Positions 9,315 through 18,583 of a stretch of 64,000 nucleotides of DNA are shown piece after piece; position 1 is the stretch's first letter; each line of letters begins with the position of its first letter. The stretch covers positions 2,542,001 to 2,606,000 of the forward strand of contig NZ_AP018164.1 of NCBI RefSeq assembly GCF_002356315.1, written 5' to 3'. Origin of the DNA: Mycobacterium shigaense. GTDB lineage: Bacteria; Actinomycetota; Actinomycetes; Mycobacteriales; Mycobacteriaceae. The notes under the pieces were generated by a model. That model was not told the DNA's origin, made no database searches, and was given only the letters and a program-made list of their open reading frames with translations. Position numbers and translations under genes: made by a program.

Positions 9315-10055
9315 TCAAGCCTGTTGCGCGGACCCAGCAAGCCATGCCGAGACGAACGCGTTGAGATCCTCGGCGCGGTGGCTGAGAAGCCCCTTCACTG
9401 TTCGAGTCTCCTCGTCTGCGAGCACCTCGTGGGCACCGTGAGCAATGCCGTCGTAAGCCTGCTCCACAACGCTGGCCGGGCTCACCTTCGGCATATTCCA
9501 ATCGGCTGACATTGCCGTGTCGATCAATCCGACCATCAGGCCGGTCACCGCGGTGCCTTGAGGTGCCAGTTCAGCGCGGATCGCGTTGGTGGCTGACCAC
9601 GCCGCCGCCTTGGACGCGGCATAAGCGGACGGGACGGGCGTCCACGCCGAAAGGGACAATACGTTGAGGATGCTGCCGCCACCTTTCGCGGCCAAAACGG
9701 GCGCGAAAGCCCTGGTGACTCGAACCGTTCCGAAGTAGTTGGTCTCGAAGATGCCCCGTGCGATCTCCTCGTCGCCGGTGAGCACGGAAAGGGCATCGGA
9801 GGGCGCGATCGCGGCGTTGTTGATCAGGATATCGACGTCAGGCGCGGCTGCGGCCGCCGCGGCGACGGACACTGCGTCGGTGAGGTCGAGTGTGATCGGG
9901 ACGACGCGGGCGTCCTCCCACGCGCGTGGCGTGCGGGCGGCGGCGTAGACGCGACGGGCTCCACGGGTCAGGCCCTGACGGACGAATTCCTGTCCGAGCC
10001 CGCCGTTGGCCCCTGTCACGAGAATCGTTCTACCGTCGAGTTGCTCGCTCATCAT
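9315..10055 (-). CDS. Short-chain dehydrogenase/reductase
   Basis: 246 aa from the first of two tandem ATGs (10055/10052), preceded by AGGGAG. TGANGGLG binds the cofactor, INNAA follows, and YAASK holds the catalytic residues around 155-159. The C-terminus (VLADEETRTVKGLLS) is typical of SDRs with a flexible lid, often found next to TetR or HxlR regulators. None is present here, though the upstream palindrome at 10099-10119 suggests it was once, or still is, repressed by a regulator encoded elsewhere. Confidence 0.88.
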   Translation of the reverse strand: MMSEQLDGRTILVTGANGGLGQEFVRQGLTRGARRVYAAARTPRAWEDARVVPITLDLTDAVSVAAAAAAAPDVDILINNAAIAPSDALSVLTGDEEIARGIFETNYFGTVRVTRAFAPVLAAKGGGSILNVLSLSAWTPVPSAYAASKAAAWSATNAIRAELAPQGTAVTGLMVGLIDTAMSADWNMPKVSPASVVEQAYDGIAHGAHEVLADEETRTVKGLLSHRAEDLNAFVSAWLAGSAQQA

Positions 10056-10409
10056 CGCTCCCTGGACTTGGTTGCCTCGGATGGTCCCGACTTCTACAAA
10101 GTGGGCAGTTTCCCCACTTATTCCGTTACGCACCCGCCAAGCCTGGCTGTACGAGGAAAAGGCGGCCGTCGTTGTCACGACGTCTGCGCAACTGGACGGA
10201 GATCGGGCGCTGCCGCCGGAGCGGGCCCGACATGGTTTTGTGGTGCCGGAGTCCAGTCAGAACTGATGAAAGACAGGTGAATTCGGATGCCGCTCGACCG
10301 GTGGTCTTCATTGCGGCGCGGTCGTCGTCGCGGATTGGTCGCGCGTTGTGCGGTATCTCGGTGCCCAGCGCACCAGCTGGATCAGCCGGCGCACCCGATG
10401 ATTCGTCGG
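10056..10409. other. 354-bp stretch without a convincing gene, upstream of the SDR
   Basis: All six frames are broken by stops or show only short composition-driven ORFs. The part next to the SDR holds its ribosome binding site and the palindrome described separately. The rest (about 10130-10400) has no recognisable product and may be the remains of a lost divergent regulator gene. Confidence 0.5.
10099..10119. promoter_or_regulatory. Inverted repeat in SDR promoter, likely repressor operator
   Basis: Perfect 7-bp arms AAGTGGG and CCCACTT separated by seven bases, 44 bp before the SDR start. Symmetry and position suggest an operator for a dimeric regulator (HxlR- or TetR-type would be usual for such SDRs). 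No cognate regulator gene is adjacent. Confidence 0.5.
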
Positions 10410-10757
10410 CTATTGGTCGAGGAACTTTTGGCGGTCGACTGTGACGCGATCGATTTCACCGCGAGCAACAAGCTGTCCTGAATCATCGATCGCCTTGACT
10501 TCGAAGGTCAGACGTCGTCCGTCGACCGGCGAAGGTGCCTCGGCCGTGACCTCTACGGTGCCGCCCACGTGAGTCGCCCGCCGGTGCTCGATGCGCACCG
10601 CGGTGCCGACGGTCGTCTGGCCGGGACCGATGAAAGGCGCAGCGGCCTGCACCGTGGCCGCTTCCAGCCACGCAATCAGCCGTGGAGTCGCGAGCACCGG
10701 GACGTCGCCGCTGCCGACCTGCGCGGCGGTGTCGGCGTCGGTCACTTGGTAGCGCAT
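10410..10757 (-). CDS. Thioesterase-like hotdog protein
   Basis: 115 aa from the ATG at 10757 (a GTG two codons upstream is possible). The pattern GSGDVPVLATPRLIAWLEAA, then THVGGTVEVTAE with a conserved Thr-His, matches the single-domain hotdog thioesterase family that includes fluoroacetyl-CoA thioesterase FlK. Such proteins hydrolyse short acyl-CoA esters as homodimers. It is separated from the SDR by about 350 bp and so is likely a single-gene unit. Substrate unknown. Confidence 0.8.
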   Translation of the reverse strand: MRYQVTDADTAAQVGSGDVPVLATPRLIAWLEAATVQAAAPFIGPGQTTVGTAVRIEHRRATHVGGTVEVTAEAPSPVDGRRLTFEVKAIDDSGQLVARGEIDRVTVDRQKFLDQ

Positions 10758-10939
10758 CACCACACGCTATCGCGCGCGGGAATGTGTGCGGGCCGACGCG
10801 CGCCGAATTCCGGTGCGGCCCCGGGGCTAAGTTCGCGCCCCACCGACCGAATCTGACTGCGCGCCAGCGCCTTCCGATCACCTCCCAGGTCGCCGATGTT
10901 GCCGAGGGCGTGATCCGATCGTTACGTCCCGGTGGACCG

Positions 10940-10959
10940 TAAGGGACTTTCGGCCCTAT
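10940..10959. promoter_or_regulatory. Candidate DosR box upstream of the desaturase gene
   Basis: The core GGGACTTTCGGCCC matches the well-known DosR (DevR) dormancy-regulon motif, whose consensus is TTSGGGACTWWAGTCCCSAA. Both half-sites are intact (GGGACTT and CCC at the right spacing). It lies about 91 bp before the GTG of the DesA gene at 11051, a usual distance for DosR-activated promoters. Confidence 0.65.
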
Positions 10960-11050
10960 TTCCTCCATCCTGGGGTGTGTGATCTTAATGTAACTGTATG
11001 ACACATATACGTGGTCCGTGGCGGCCGCGATAGATAACTGAGAGGGTTCC

Positions 11051-12067
11051 GTGGCCAAGGATCTGACTAACTTTCAGCTAATGAGTGAACTCGAACCGGT
11101 GGTGGAAACCCTGCTCAACCGCCACCTCGCGATGTTCAAGGAATGGAATCCGCACGATTACGTACCCTGGTCGGAGGGCAGGAACTTCTATGCGCTGGAC
11201 GGCCAGGACTGGGAGCCCGAGCAGACCCACCTTCCCGATGTCGCCCAGGTCGCGATGGTCCAAAACCTGTTGACCGAGGACAACTTACCGTCCTATCACC
11301 GCGAGATCGCGATGAACTTCAGCATGGACGGCCCGTGGGGTCAGTGGGTGAATCGCTGGACCGCCGAAGAGACCAGGCACAGCATCGCGCTGCGCGACTA
11401 TCTGGTGGTCACCCGCTCCGTCGATCCGGTGGAGCTCGAAAAGCTCCGCGTGGAGCAAATGACGAGAGGCTTCAGTCCCGGGCAGAACCGACAGGGTGAT
11501 TTGTTTGCGGAGAGTTTATTCGACGCGGTCATGTATGTCTCGTTTCAAGAATTGGCGACCCGCGTCTCGCACCGCAACACAGGCAAGGTCAGTAACGACC
11601 CGATCGCAGAGCAGTTGATGGCGAGGGTGTCGCACGACGAGAACCTGCACATGATCTTCTACCGGGACGTCAGCGCGGCGGGCCTGGACATCGCGCCCAA
11701 TCAGGCGATGAAATCCGTGCACCGCATCCTGCGCAACTTCAAGATGCCCGGGTTCACGGTGCCGGAGTTTCGGCGCAAGGCGGTCATCATCGCCGTCGGC
11801 GGTGTCTACGACCCGCGCATCCATCTCAACGAAGTGGTCATGCCGGTGCTCAAGAAGTGGCGCATCTTCGAACGCGAGGACTTCACCGGCGAGGCGGCAC
11901 GGATGCGCGACGATCTCGCCCTGCTGGTCAAGGAACTCGAGGACGCCTCCGACAAGTTCGACGAATCCAAGCATCGCTACCTGGAGCGCGAGGCTCGCAA
12001 GACCGAGAAGATCACCGCCCGCAGGGTGCTGCAAACGAAGGGCACGCTGACGCTGAGCGGGCACTGA
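11051..12067 (+). CDS. Acyl-ACP desaturase, DesA1/DesA2 type
   Basis: 338 aa, GTG start after GAGGG. Ferritin-like di-iron fold with ligand motifs EDNLPSYHRE (E-x-x-H type), EETRHS and DENLHM. Length and sequence closely follow M. tuberculosis DesA1 (Rv0824c, 338 aa), including the stretch VGGVYDPRIHL and the C-terminal segment KKWRIFEREDFTGE. DesA enzymes introduce a double bond into ACP-bound meromycolate or fatty acyl chains. Here it sits outside the usual desA context, behind a DosR-like box, so it may be a hypoxia-responsive paralogue. Confidence 0.9.
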   Translation: MAKDLTNFQLMSELEPVVETLLNRHLAMFKEWNPHDYVPWSEGRNFYALDGQDWEPEQTHLPDVAQVAMVQNLLTEDNLPSYHREIAMNFSMDGPWGQWVNRWTAEETRHSIALRDYLVVTRSVDPVELEKLRVEQMTRGFSPGQNRQGDLFAESLFDAVMYVSFQELATRVSHRNTGKVSNDPIAEQLMARVSHDENLHMIFYRDVSAAGLDIAPNQAMKSVHRILRNFKMPGFTVPEFRRKAVIIAVGGVYDPRIHLNEVVMPVLKKWRIFEREDFTGEAARMRDDLALLVKELEDASDKFDESKHRYLEREARKTEKITARRVLQTKGTLTLSGH

Positions 12068-12219
12068 GGCCGTGGTGGCCGGTGCCGCCGGCTGCGGGTG
12101 TGGCATGAATGCCGTTAGGCACCCATACAGATTTGAATCACTTCGTCGATCACCCGTAGGGGGGACGGCCGATCGGCTGATCGCGTCTAGCTTCGTCTCA
12201 GCTCTACCGAGGAGAAGCC

Positions 12220-12543
12220 ATGGGCGACACAGCAGATCCGACGGATCATTTCCGCACCACGTGTCAACATGCCGGCGAATTCTTCATCGACCGACTCTGT
12301 TGGCCTGGGCTGATGGGAATAGCGCTGGGCGCCGCGTCATCGGTCGGCGGCGTGGCCGCCGCAGCGTACAGACACCAGGATTGGATGCTGACGCTGGTTG
12401 TGATCGGTGTACCCGCGATCTTGGGTGGCCTGGTCTGGCTCGTGCTCGAGCATCGCCGGGTGATGAAGAGCGAAAGCCGTTGGCTTGCTCTGTATTCCAC
12501 GCGTCATCCGGGAGTGGCGCTCGACAAGCACCGCACCAGTTAG
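12220..12543 (+). CDS. UsfY-like small membrane protein
   Basis: 107 aa, preceded by GAGGAG. It starts MGDTADPTDHFRTT and has two hydrophobic segments (about residues 28-50 and 56-76), then EHRRVMKSESRWLALY. This layout matches UsfY, a mycobacterial protein of unknown function named from the usfX-sigF neighbourhood and often stress-induced. It is convergent with hypB, the two stops overlapping by four bases. Confidence 0.75.
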   Translation: MGDTADPTDHFRTTCQHAGEFFIDRLCWPGLMGIALGAASSVGGVAAAAYRHQDWMLTLVVIGVPAILGGLVWLVLEHRRVMKSESRWLALYSTRHPGVALDKHRTS

Positions 12544-13295
12544 GAGAACTGACGCACCCAGTCAAACCATTTCGACATGCCTTCGCCGGTGCGCGCGCTC
12601 AGCGGGAGAATTGTGGCCGTCGAATTCACCTGTCGGACATGGTCGATGTAGGTGTTGACGTCGGCGTCGAGGTGAGGGACCAGGTCGATCTTGTTGAGCA
12701 GCACGATGTCCACCGATCGGAACATGACGGGATATTTCAATGGTTTGTCTTCGCCCTCGGTGACCGAGTAAACCATCGCCTTGGCGTGCTCGCCGACGTC
12801 GAATTCGGCCGGGCAGACCAGGTTGCCGACATTCTCGATGATGACCAGGTCCAGGTCTGCCAGGTGGAGCCCCTGCAGGGCGCGGTTGACCATCGGGGCG
12901 TCCAGGTGGCACTCGCCGCCGAACCCGTTGCTGGTGTTGAGCAGTGACACCTGCGCGCCGCGCCCGGCGAGTTTGGCCGCGTCGAGGTCTGTGGCGATGT
13001 CGCCCTCGATCACCCCGACGGCCAGTTCGCCGGCCAGCGCGTCCAGCGTTGCCGCCAGGATGGTGGTCTTACCGGATCCCGGCGAGCTCATCAGGTTGAG
13101 GGCGCGCACACCATGGGCCTCGAACGCGCGCCGGTTGACGTCAGCCCTGGAGTCGTTCTCGGCGAAGATCGACTCCAGGACGTCGATGCGCTGTGAACCG
13201 GTGGCATAGCCACTGTGGTCGCCGTGCTCGTGGTGGTCGTGATCGTGATCGTGCCGGTGCACCGTGCCGTCATCGTGGCGGTGAAATCGTCCCAT
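12540..13295 (-). CDS. hypB: Hydrogenase nickel-incorporation GTPase HypB
   Basis: 251 aa. The His/Asp-rich N-terminus (HRHDHDHDHHEHGDHSG) is a nickel-storage region. The GTPase core has SSPGSGKTT, EGDIATD, ENVGNLVCPAEFD (Cys that binds the intersubunit metal) and NKIDL. HypB with HypA loads nickel into the large subunit of [NiFe] hydrogenase (and can serve urease). It directly follows hypA with no gap and is divergent from hypFCDE. Confidence 0.96.
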   Translation of the reverse strand: MGRFHRHDDGTVHRHDHDHDHHEHGDHSGYATGSQRIDVLESIFAENDSRADVNRRAFEAHGVRALNLMSSPGSGKTTILAATLDALAGELAVGVIEGDIATDLDAAKLAGRGAQVSLLNTSNGFGGECHLDAPMVNRALQGLHLADLDLVIIENVGNLVCPAEFDVGEHAKAMVYSVTEGEDKPLKYPVMFRSVDIVLLNKIDLVPHLDADVNTYIDHVRQVNSTATILPLSARTGEGMSKWFDWVRQFS

Positions 13296-13676
13296 TCACT
13301 TGACCTTTCGCGACTCGGCCTGATAATCAAAGCCCTCGGACACCTCGACTGACGTGACCAGAAATTCGTTACCGCGCAACACGTCAACGTCTGCGCTCTG
13401 GCACGAAGGGCAGCACACCGACCACCGGGACGTGATCAGCGCGCGCTCCGTGCAGTCACGGCAGAACACCTCAGCGGGCACGAGTTCGAGTTCGAGCACG
13501 GTGTCGACCATGTTCTCGTCCAGATGCTGGCACACCAACGACCAGCAGAACTCCAGCGATTCCGGCACCACCTGGCGCAGCGCGCCGACCTGTACCCGGA
13601 CGACGTCGACGTGACGCCCCACCGCGTGGGGCTTGACCACACCAGCGATGGCATGGCACAACGAAAGCTCGTGCAC
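13296..13676 (-). CDS. hypA: Hydrogenase nickel metallochaperone HypA
   Basis: 126 aa from the GTG at 13676; the start is fixed by the required N-terminal M-H-E nickel-binding motif (MHELSLCHAI). Longer open frame upstream is not coding. Zinc-binding cysteines occur as CRDC and CCPSC. HypA receives nickel and passes it with HypB to the hydrogenase large subunit. hypB starts right after the stop. Confidence 0.95.
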   Translation of the reverse strand: MHELSLCHAIAGVVKPHAVGRHVDVVRVQVGALRQVVPESLEFCWSLVCQHLDENMVDTVLELELVPAEVFCRDCTERALITSRWSVCCPSCQSADVDVLRGNEFLVTSVEVSEGFDYQAESRKVK

Positions 13677-13752
13677 TACACCATGCTGCCTCGCTCGGCT
13701 CAACGGTGTCGCGAAAACTGTGTGCGGAAAAACGCAGACTTGTGTGCGAAAT

Positions 13753-13787
13753 TGTGATTGTGGGCACATTTGGTCCCGGTCTAGCCT
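13753..13787. promoter_or_regulatory. Candidate CRP-type site and hypF promoter in the hypA-hypF divergent region
   Basis: TGTGATTGTGGGCACA at 13753-13768 matches the CRP/FNR-type consensus TGTGA-N6-TCACA at nine of ten defined positions. It overlaps a possible sigma-A promoter for hypF (TTGTGG, 18-bp spacer, TAGCCT at 13782-13787). CRP (Rv3676-type) regulation of the hyp genes is an inference. Confidence 0.4.
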
Positions 13788-13849
13788 GAGGGTGACCGCC
13801 CGTGCCGCCAGCCCACCAGGCACGGGGGTCCATGCTTCTCGGGAGGCTC

Positions 13850-16132
13850 GTGAAAGGCAGTCGGCGTAGCGCAGTGACGAGCGTGCGGTTGCGGCTCGAC
13901 ATCGCAGGCGTAGTCCAAGGTGTTGGATTTCGGCCCGCTGTCGCCCGTATCGCCGCAGGTCACGGACTCGCTGGCTGCGTGTACAACGATTCCGGCGCAG
14001 TGCACTGTGAGTTCGAGGGGGCACCAGAAGCCGTCGAAGCGGCGGTATCGGCGCTCAGCGCCGACCATCCGCCGATGGCGCGCATCGATTCCATCGCAGC
14101 CAGCCGGCTACGTCCGAAAGGCGAATCCGGATTCCGGATCGTTGCCAGTCGAGCAGACGATGACCGCCGCACGCTGGTGCCTCCGGACATCGCCAGCTGC
14201 GCCGATTGCTTGCGTGAATTGCGCGACCCCGGCGATCGTCGCTATGGGCACCCGTTCATCACGTGCACCAACTGCGGCCCGCGCTACACGGTGATCACCG
14301 ACTTGCCGTATGACCGGCCGTCGACGACCATGGCGCGGTTCCCGATGTGCATGGCGTGCTCGGCGGAGTACCACGACCCCACCGATCGGCGCTTCCACGC
14401 GCAAACGATTGCCTGCACCGAGTGCGGGCCGACCTTGTCCTGGCGGGGCCCCGGCGCAGGCCTCGATCCGCTCGGGGCCGCCGCGCAGGCAGTCGAGGAC
14501 GGCCACATCGTCGCGATCAAGGGCATCGGCGGATTCCATCTCGCCTGCCGGGCGGACAATGCCACGACGGTTGCCGAACTGCGTCACCGAAAGGGCAGGC
14601 CCGCTAAACCCTTCGCGGTGATGGTCGCCAACCTCGCCGCGGCGCGACGCCTCTGTCACGTCGGCGCGGCTGCGGCGGAGCTGCTGCAGTCACCGGCCGC
14701 GCCGATCGTCCTACTGCCCGCCCGCGACGATTTGGTATTGACCGGCGTCGCACCCGGTTTGTCGGAGATCGGTGTGCTGTTGGCTTACTCGCCGGTGCAC
14801 CACTTGCTGTTCGATCGTTTGGGACCGGTCCCACTGGTAATGACCTCTGCCAACGACAACGGTTCTCCGATCGTCTTCCGCGATTGCGATCTGTCCTGGA
14901 TCGATGGATTGGCTGACGCGGTGCTCACCCACGACCGACCCATCCATGTGCCGTGCGAGGACTCGGTCCTCACCGTTGACGGCGAGGGCGCCGTGGTGCC
15001 GATCCGGCGTTCCCGCGGCTACACGCCGCTTCCGGTATCCGCACCCGCAGCGGCGGCGGCGAGCACGATCCTGGCAACCGGTGGGGACCTCAAGACCACT
15101 TTCTGTCTGTTGTCATCTCACGGGCATGCGCACATGTCGCCGCATCTTGGTGACATGGCCGACCCGCGCACCCAGAGCTGCTTCGAATCGGCCGCACAAC
15201 ACCTGGCCTTCATGACCGACTGCCGACCGCGGCTGATCGCTTGCGATTCACATCCGGCCTATGCCACGACCCGCTGGGCGAAGCGACAAGACCTGCCTGT
15301 GTTGCAGGTGCAACACCACCATGCTCACGCGGTGTCGCTGATGGCCGAACACGGCCGGCTCGGCTCGCCGATGCTGGCGGTCGCGTTCGACGGCACTGGC
15401 TACGGAGCCGACGGCACCATTTGGGGCGGCGAACTCCTGATGGTCACTGACCCGGCTACCTTCACTCGGGTCGCGCACCTCAAGGAATTCGCGTTACCGG
15501 GCGGTGACGACGCGGTACGCCACCCCGCTAGGATCGCGCTGGACCTGCTGCACCGCGCAGGGATCGAATGGTCGCCGGACATTCCGGCGGTTGGAAGCCT
15601 CAGCAAGCAAGCGAGACATATTCTCGGACAACAGATTCCCCGTGGCATTGGATGCGTCGAGACCAGCAGCATGGGCCGCTTGTTCGACGCGGTGGCCAGT
15701 CTGCTCGGCGTACGTCAGGAGGTCACCTACGAGGGGCAGGCGGCCGTCGAACTCGAGCACCTGGCACGCCGGGGTGAACCGGCGCCGATGGATTTCGAGG
15801 TCATCGCGGGCGTCCTGGACCCGACGCCGTTGATCACCGAGTTGGTGCGGGGTCTGCGCGCCGGCACGGCGACGGCCGACCTGGCCGCGGGCTTTCACGC
15901 CGCCGTCATCAGGGCCACCGCACAGGCGGTGAGCCGCGCCGCGGCAGACATCGGCACCGTCGGGCTGACGGGCGGTGTGTTCGTCAACCGAGTGTTGCGC
16001 GATGGGCTCCGTAAGGAACTGCGAGGCAAAGGTTTCGAGGTGCTCACCCACACGGTTTTACCGTGCAACGATGGCGGTCTGGCGCTGGGCCAGGCCGTGA
16101 TCGCCGCACACCGGCACGAAAGGGGGGCATAG
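13850..16132 (+). CDS. hypF: Carbamoyltransferase HypF
   Basis: About 760 aa. The start is uncertain: GTG 13850 has GGGAGG close by; ATG 13832 and GTG 13874 are alternatives. Domains in order: acylphosphatase-like (GVVQGVGFRPAVARI), two C4 zinc fingers (CADC...CTNC and CMAC...CTEC), YrdC-like nucleotide-binding domain (AIKGIGGFHLACRADN) and a Kae1-like carbamoyltransferase domain (HHHAHAVSLMAEH; VAFDGTGYGADGTIWGGE). HypF makes thiocarboxamide on HypE from carbamoyl phosphate, the precursor of the CN ligands of the NiFe centre. First gene of hypFCDE. Confidence 0.95.
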   Translation: MKGSRRSAVTSVRLRLDIAGVVQGVGFRPAVARIAAGHGLAGCVYNDSGAVHCEFEGAPEAVEAAVSALSADHPPMARIDSIAASRLRPKGESGFRIVASRADDDRRTLVPPDIASCADCLRELRDPGDRRYGHPFITCTNCGPRYTVITDLPYDRPSTTMARFPMCMACSAEYHDPTDRRFHAQTIACTECGPTLSWRGPGAGLDPLGAAAQAVEDGHIVAIKGIGGFHLACRADNATTVAELRHRKGRPAKPFAVMVANLAAARRLCHVGAAAAELLQSPAAPIVLLPARDDLVLTGVAPGLSEIGVLLAYSPVHHLLFDRLGPVPLVMTSANDNGSPIVFRDCDLSWIDGLADAVLTHDRPIHVPCEDSVLTVDGEGAVVPIRRSRGYTPLPVSAPAAAAASTILATGGDLKTTFCLLSSHGHAHMSPHLGDMADPRTQSCFESAAQHLAFMTDCRPRLIACDSHPAYATTRWAKRQDLPVLQVQHHHAHAVSLMAEHGRLGSPMLAVAFDGTGYGADGTIWGGELLMVTDPATFTRVAHLKEFALPGGDDAVRHPARIALDLLHRAGIEWSPDIPAVGSLSKQARHILGQQIPRGIGCVETSSMGRLFDAVASLLGVRQEVTYEGQAAVELEHLARRGEPAPMDFEVIAGVLDPTPLITELVRGLRAGTATADLAAGFHAAVIRATAQAVSRAAADIGTVGLTGGVFVNRVLRDGLRKELRGKGFEVLTHTVLPCNDGGLALGQAVIAAHRHERGA

Positions 16133-16135
16133 CAT

Positions 16136-16411
16136 ATGTGTCTCGGAATTCCCGGCAAGGTCGTCGACACCTGGGATGAGGCGGGGACTCGGATGTGTAC
16201 CGTCGACTTCGGTGGCACCACCAAGACCGTGTGTCTGGCATACCTGCCGGACATGCAGATCGGCGAATACACCATCGTGCACGCCGGTTTCGCGATCACC
16301 AGGCTGGACGAGGCGTCGGCGCAGGAGACGTTGCAGATGTTCCACGATCTCGGCGTGCTCGATGAGGAATTGGCCGGCGAGGAAGGCCAGGGGAGGAGGG
16401 AACCCGCATGA
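16136..16411 (+). CDS. hypC: Hydrogenase assembly chaperone HypC/HupF
   Basis: 91 aa, starting MCLGIPGKV with the essential Cys2 that carries the Fe(CN)2CO unit. It follows hypF by three bases and its stop overlaps hypD (ATGA). HypC shuttles iron between HypD and the hydrogenase large-subunit precursor. Confidence 0.96.
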   Translation: MCLGIPGKVVDTWDEAGTRMCTVDFGGTTKTVCLAYLPDMQIGEYTIVHAGFAITRLDEASAQETLQMFHDLGVLDEELAGEEGQGRREPA

Positions 16412-17511
16412 AGTACCTGGACGAGTTTCGCGACCCGGCAGCCGCTCACGCCTTGGTCAGCCACATCAAAAAGCGTGTCACCAAGAAGTGGACCCTCATG
16501 GAAGTCTGCGGCGGGCAGACACATTCGATCATCCGCAACGGTATAGACCAATTGCTGGACGGTGCGGTGGAATTCATTCACGGCCCCGGGTGCCCGGTCT
16601 GTGTGACGCCGCTCGAGATGATTGACCGTGCGCTCGAAATCGCCATGCGTGACGACGTTATCTTTTGTTCCTTCGGTGACATGCTGCGCGTGCCGGGCAG
16701 CAGTCAGGATCTCTTTGGTGTACGGGCCCGAGGTGGCGACGTCCGAATCGTCTACTCCCCGTTGGACGCCACCCGGGTGGCGGCTGACAACCCGGACAAG
16801 CAGGTGGTGTTCTTCGGAGTCGGCTTCGAGACCACGGCGCCGGCCAACGCGATGGCCGTGGTACACGCGCAACGGCTCGGGCTGACCAACTTTTCCATGC
16901 TGGTGTCGCACGTGCTGGTCCCGCCGGCCATGACGGCCATCCTGAGCTCGCCGACCAATCGGGTCGAGGCGTTTCTGGCGGCCGGGCATGTTTGCACGGT
17001 CATGGGCACCGCTGAATACGGGCCGCTGGTCGACGAATTCCAGATCCCCATCGTCGTCACCGGTTTCGAACCGTTGGACCTGCTCGAAGGCGTCCGCCAG
17101 GCCGTCGATCTGCTGGAGGCGGGCACGCCGCTGCTGCGCAACGCGTATCCGCGGGCGGTGACGGCCACGGGCAACGCTGTCGCGCAGCAGACCCTCGCGG
17201 ACGTCTTCGTGGTGACCGATCGGCAGTGGCGGGGCATCGGCATGATCCCGAAGTCGGGATGGACGTTGTCGCCACGCTACGCACAGTTCGATGCCGACTT
17301 GAAGTTCGGCGTCGGGCAGCTGCGCGTGTCCGAGTCGGCGGAATGCCGCAGTGGGGAAGTGCTGCAGGGTCTGCTGAAACCGAACGAGTGCCCGGCATTC
17401 GGGACATCCTGCACGCCGCGCACGCCACTGGGCGCCACCATGGTGTCCAGCGAGGGCGCCTGCGCCGCCTATTACCAATTCCGGCGCTTGGAAGCTGCCG
17501 CTCATGCCTGA
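16408..17511 (+). CDS. hypD: Hydrogenase iron-cofactor scaffold HypD
   Basis: 367 aa. Conserved HypD motifs: [10 protein letters not shown] (about residue 33), [11 protein letters not shown] (about residue 62, the redox CxxC), [10 protein letters not shown] and a C-terminal cysteine-rich region ([15 protein letters not shown]) that ligates the 4Fe-4S cluster. HypD with HypC assembles Fe(CN)2CO using cyanide from HypE. Overlaps hypC by four bases and hypE by eight. Confidence 0.96.
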   Translation: MKYLDEFRDPAAAHALVSHIKKRVTKKWTLMEVCGGQTHSIIRNGIDQLLDGAVEFIHGPGCPVCVTPLEMIDRALEIAMRDDVIFCSFGDMLRVPGSSQDLFGVRARGGDVRIVYSPLDATRVAADNPDKQVVFFGVGFETTAPANAMAVVHAQRLGLTNFSMLVSHVLVPPAMTAILSSPTNRVEAFLAAGHVCTVMGTAEYGPLVDEFQIPIVVTGFEPLDLLEGVRQAVDLLEAGTPLLRNAYPRAVTATGNAVAQQTLADVFVVTDRQWRGIGMIPKSGWTLSPRYAQFDADLKFGVGQLRVSESAECRSGEVLQGLLKPNECPAFGTSCTPRTPLGATMVSSEGACAAYYQFRRLEAAAHA

Positions 17512-18583
17512 GTCGCCGGTCGCCGTCGACCCGGCTGACTGGGTGTGCCCGCTGCCGCTGCGCGAGACGAAACGCATCGTGCTGGGCCACGGTGGCGGGG
17601 GCGTGCTCTCCGAGGAACTGATCGAAAACCTGTTCCTGCCCGCGTTCGGCGGCGCAGCGGGTCCCGCCCGCGATTCGGCGCTGGTGGACCTGAAAATGGG
17701 CATCGCCGGCGGGCGGGTCGCGCTAACCACCGATTCCTACGTTGTGCAACCGCTGTTCTTTCCCGGCGGAAACATCGGCGACCTGGCGGTCAACGGAACG
17801 ATCAACGACTTGGCTTGTAGCGGAGCGCGGCCCATCGCGTTGACCGCCGGGTTCATCTTGGAGGAAGGACTCGAGCTGGATGTGCTCGGCGCTGTCGCCG
17901 AGACCATGGGCAAGGCTGCCGCCAACGCCGGCGTCGGTATCGTCACCGGCGACACCAAGGTGGTTGCGCGCGGTGGTGCGGACCAGCTTTTCGTCAATAC
18001 CGCGGGAATCGGGGTCGTGCCTGCCGGTATCCACGTCGGGCCCGAGCGGGTGCGCGTCGGTGACCACATCATCGTGTCGGGAAATCTGGGCGAGCACGGG
18101 GTCGCCATCATGAGCGTGCGGGAGGGCATCGACTTCGGCACCGTCGTGATCACCGACAGCGTCGCGCTGCACCTCTTGGTCGCCGACATGCTCGATGCCG
18201 CCGGCGCCGAGGTGCACGCCCTGCGCGATCCGACCCGCGGTGGTCTAGTCGCCGCGGTCGTCGAGATCGCCCGTGCGGCATCGGTCGGTATCGAACTCGA
18301 TCAGGCGAAAATCCCTATCCCCGAGACGGTTTCGTCGGCGTGTTCATTTCTCGGGCTGGACCCACTGCAGGTGGCCAACGAAGGCAAGATGGTGGCGTTC
18401 GTCGATCCGGGTCACAGCGAAGCGGTGCTGGCCGCGATCCGCTCGCGCCCCGAGGGAGCGAACGCCGCGATCATCGGCCGAGTAGTTGCCGAGCACCCCG
18501 GCATGGTGGTGGGCAAGACTCCCTTCGGCACCACGCAGGTGATTGAACGTCAACTGGGCGAACAACTTCCGCGCATCTGCTAG
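17504..18583 (+). CDS. hypE: Hydrogenase expression/formation protein HypE
   Basis: 359 aa, PurM-like ATP-dependent dehydratase. [17 protein letters not shown] at the N-terminus, [15 protein letters not shown] in the middle, and the invariant C-terminal PRIC whose last cysteine is carbamoylated by HypF and dehydrated to thiocyanate. Complete length. It is convergent with the truncated phosphatase gene, stops overlapping by four bases. Confidence 0.96.
   Translation: MPESPVAVDPADWVCPLPLRETKRIVLGHGGGGVLSEELIENLFLPAFGGAAGPARDSALVDLKMGIAGGRVALTTDSYVVQPLFFPGGNIGDLAVNGTINDLACSGARPIALTAGFILEEGLELDVLGAVAETMGKAAANAGVGIVTGDTKVVARGGADQLFVNTAGIGVVPAGIHVGPERVRVGDHIIVSGNLGEHGVAIMSVREGIDFGTVVITDSVALHLLVADMLDAAGAEVHALRDPTRGGLVAAVVEIARAASVGIELDQAKIPIPETVSSACSFLGLDPLQVANEGKMVAFVDPGHSEAVLAAIRSRPEGANAAIIGRVVAEHPGMVVGKTPFGTTQVIERQLGEQLPRIC

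Noticed and set aside
9078..9320. Integrated element at tRNA-Pro
   Set aside because: No integrase, no repeat of the tRNA 3' end and no phage-like genes within the window.
12100..12219. SigF-type promoter before the UsfY-like gene
   Set aside because: No GTTT with a GGGTAT-like element at 15-17 bp could be found.
15895..17730. 611-codon minus-strand frame opposite hypF-hypD
   Set aside because: It is antisense to clear hyp genes, lacks any domain and follows codon-position GC bias.
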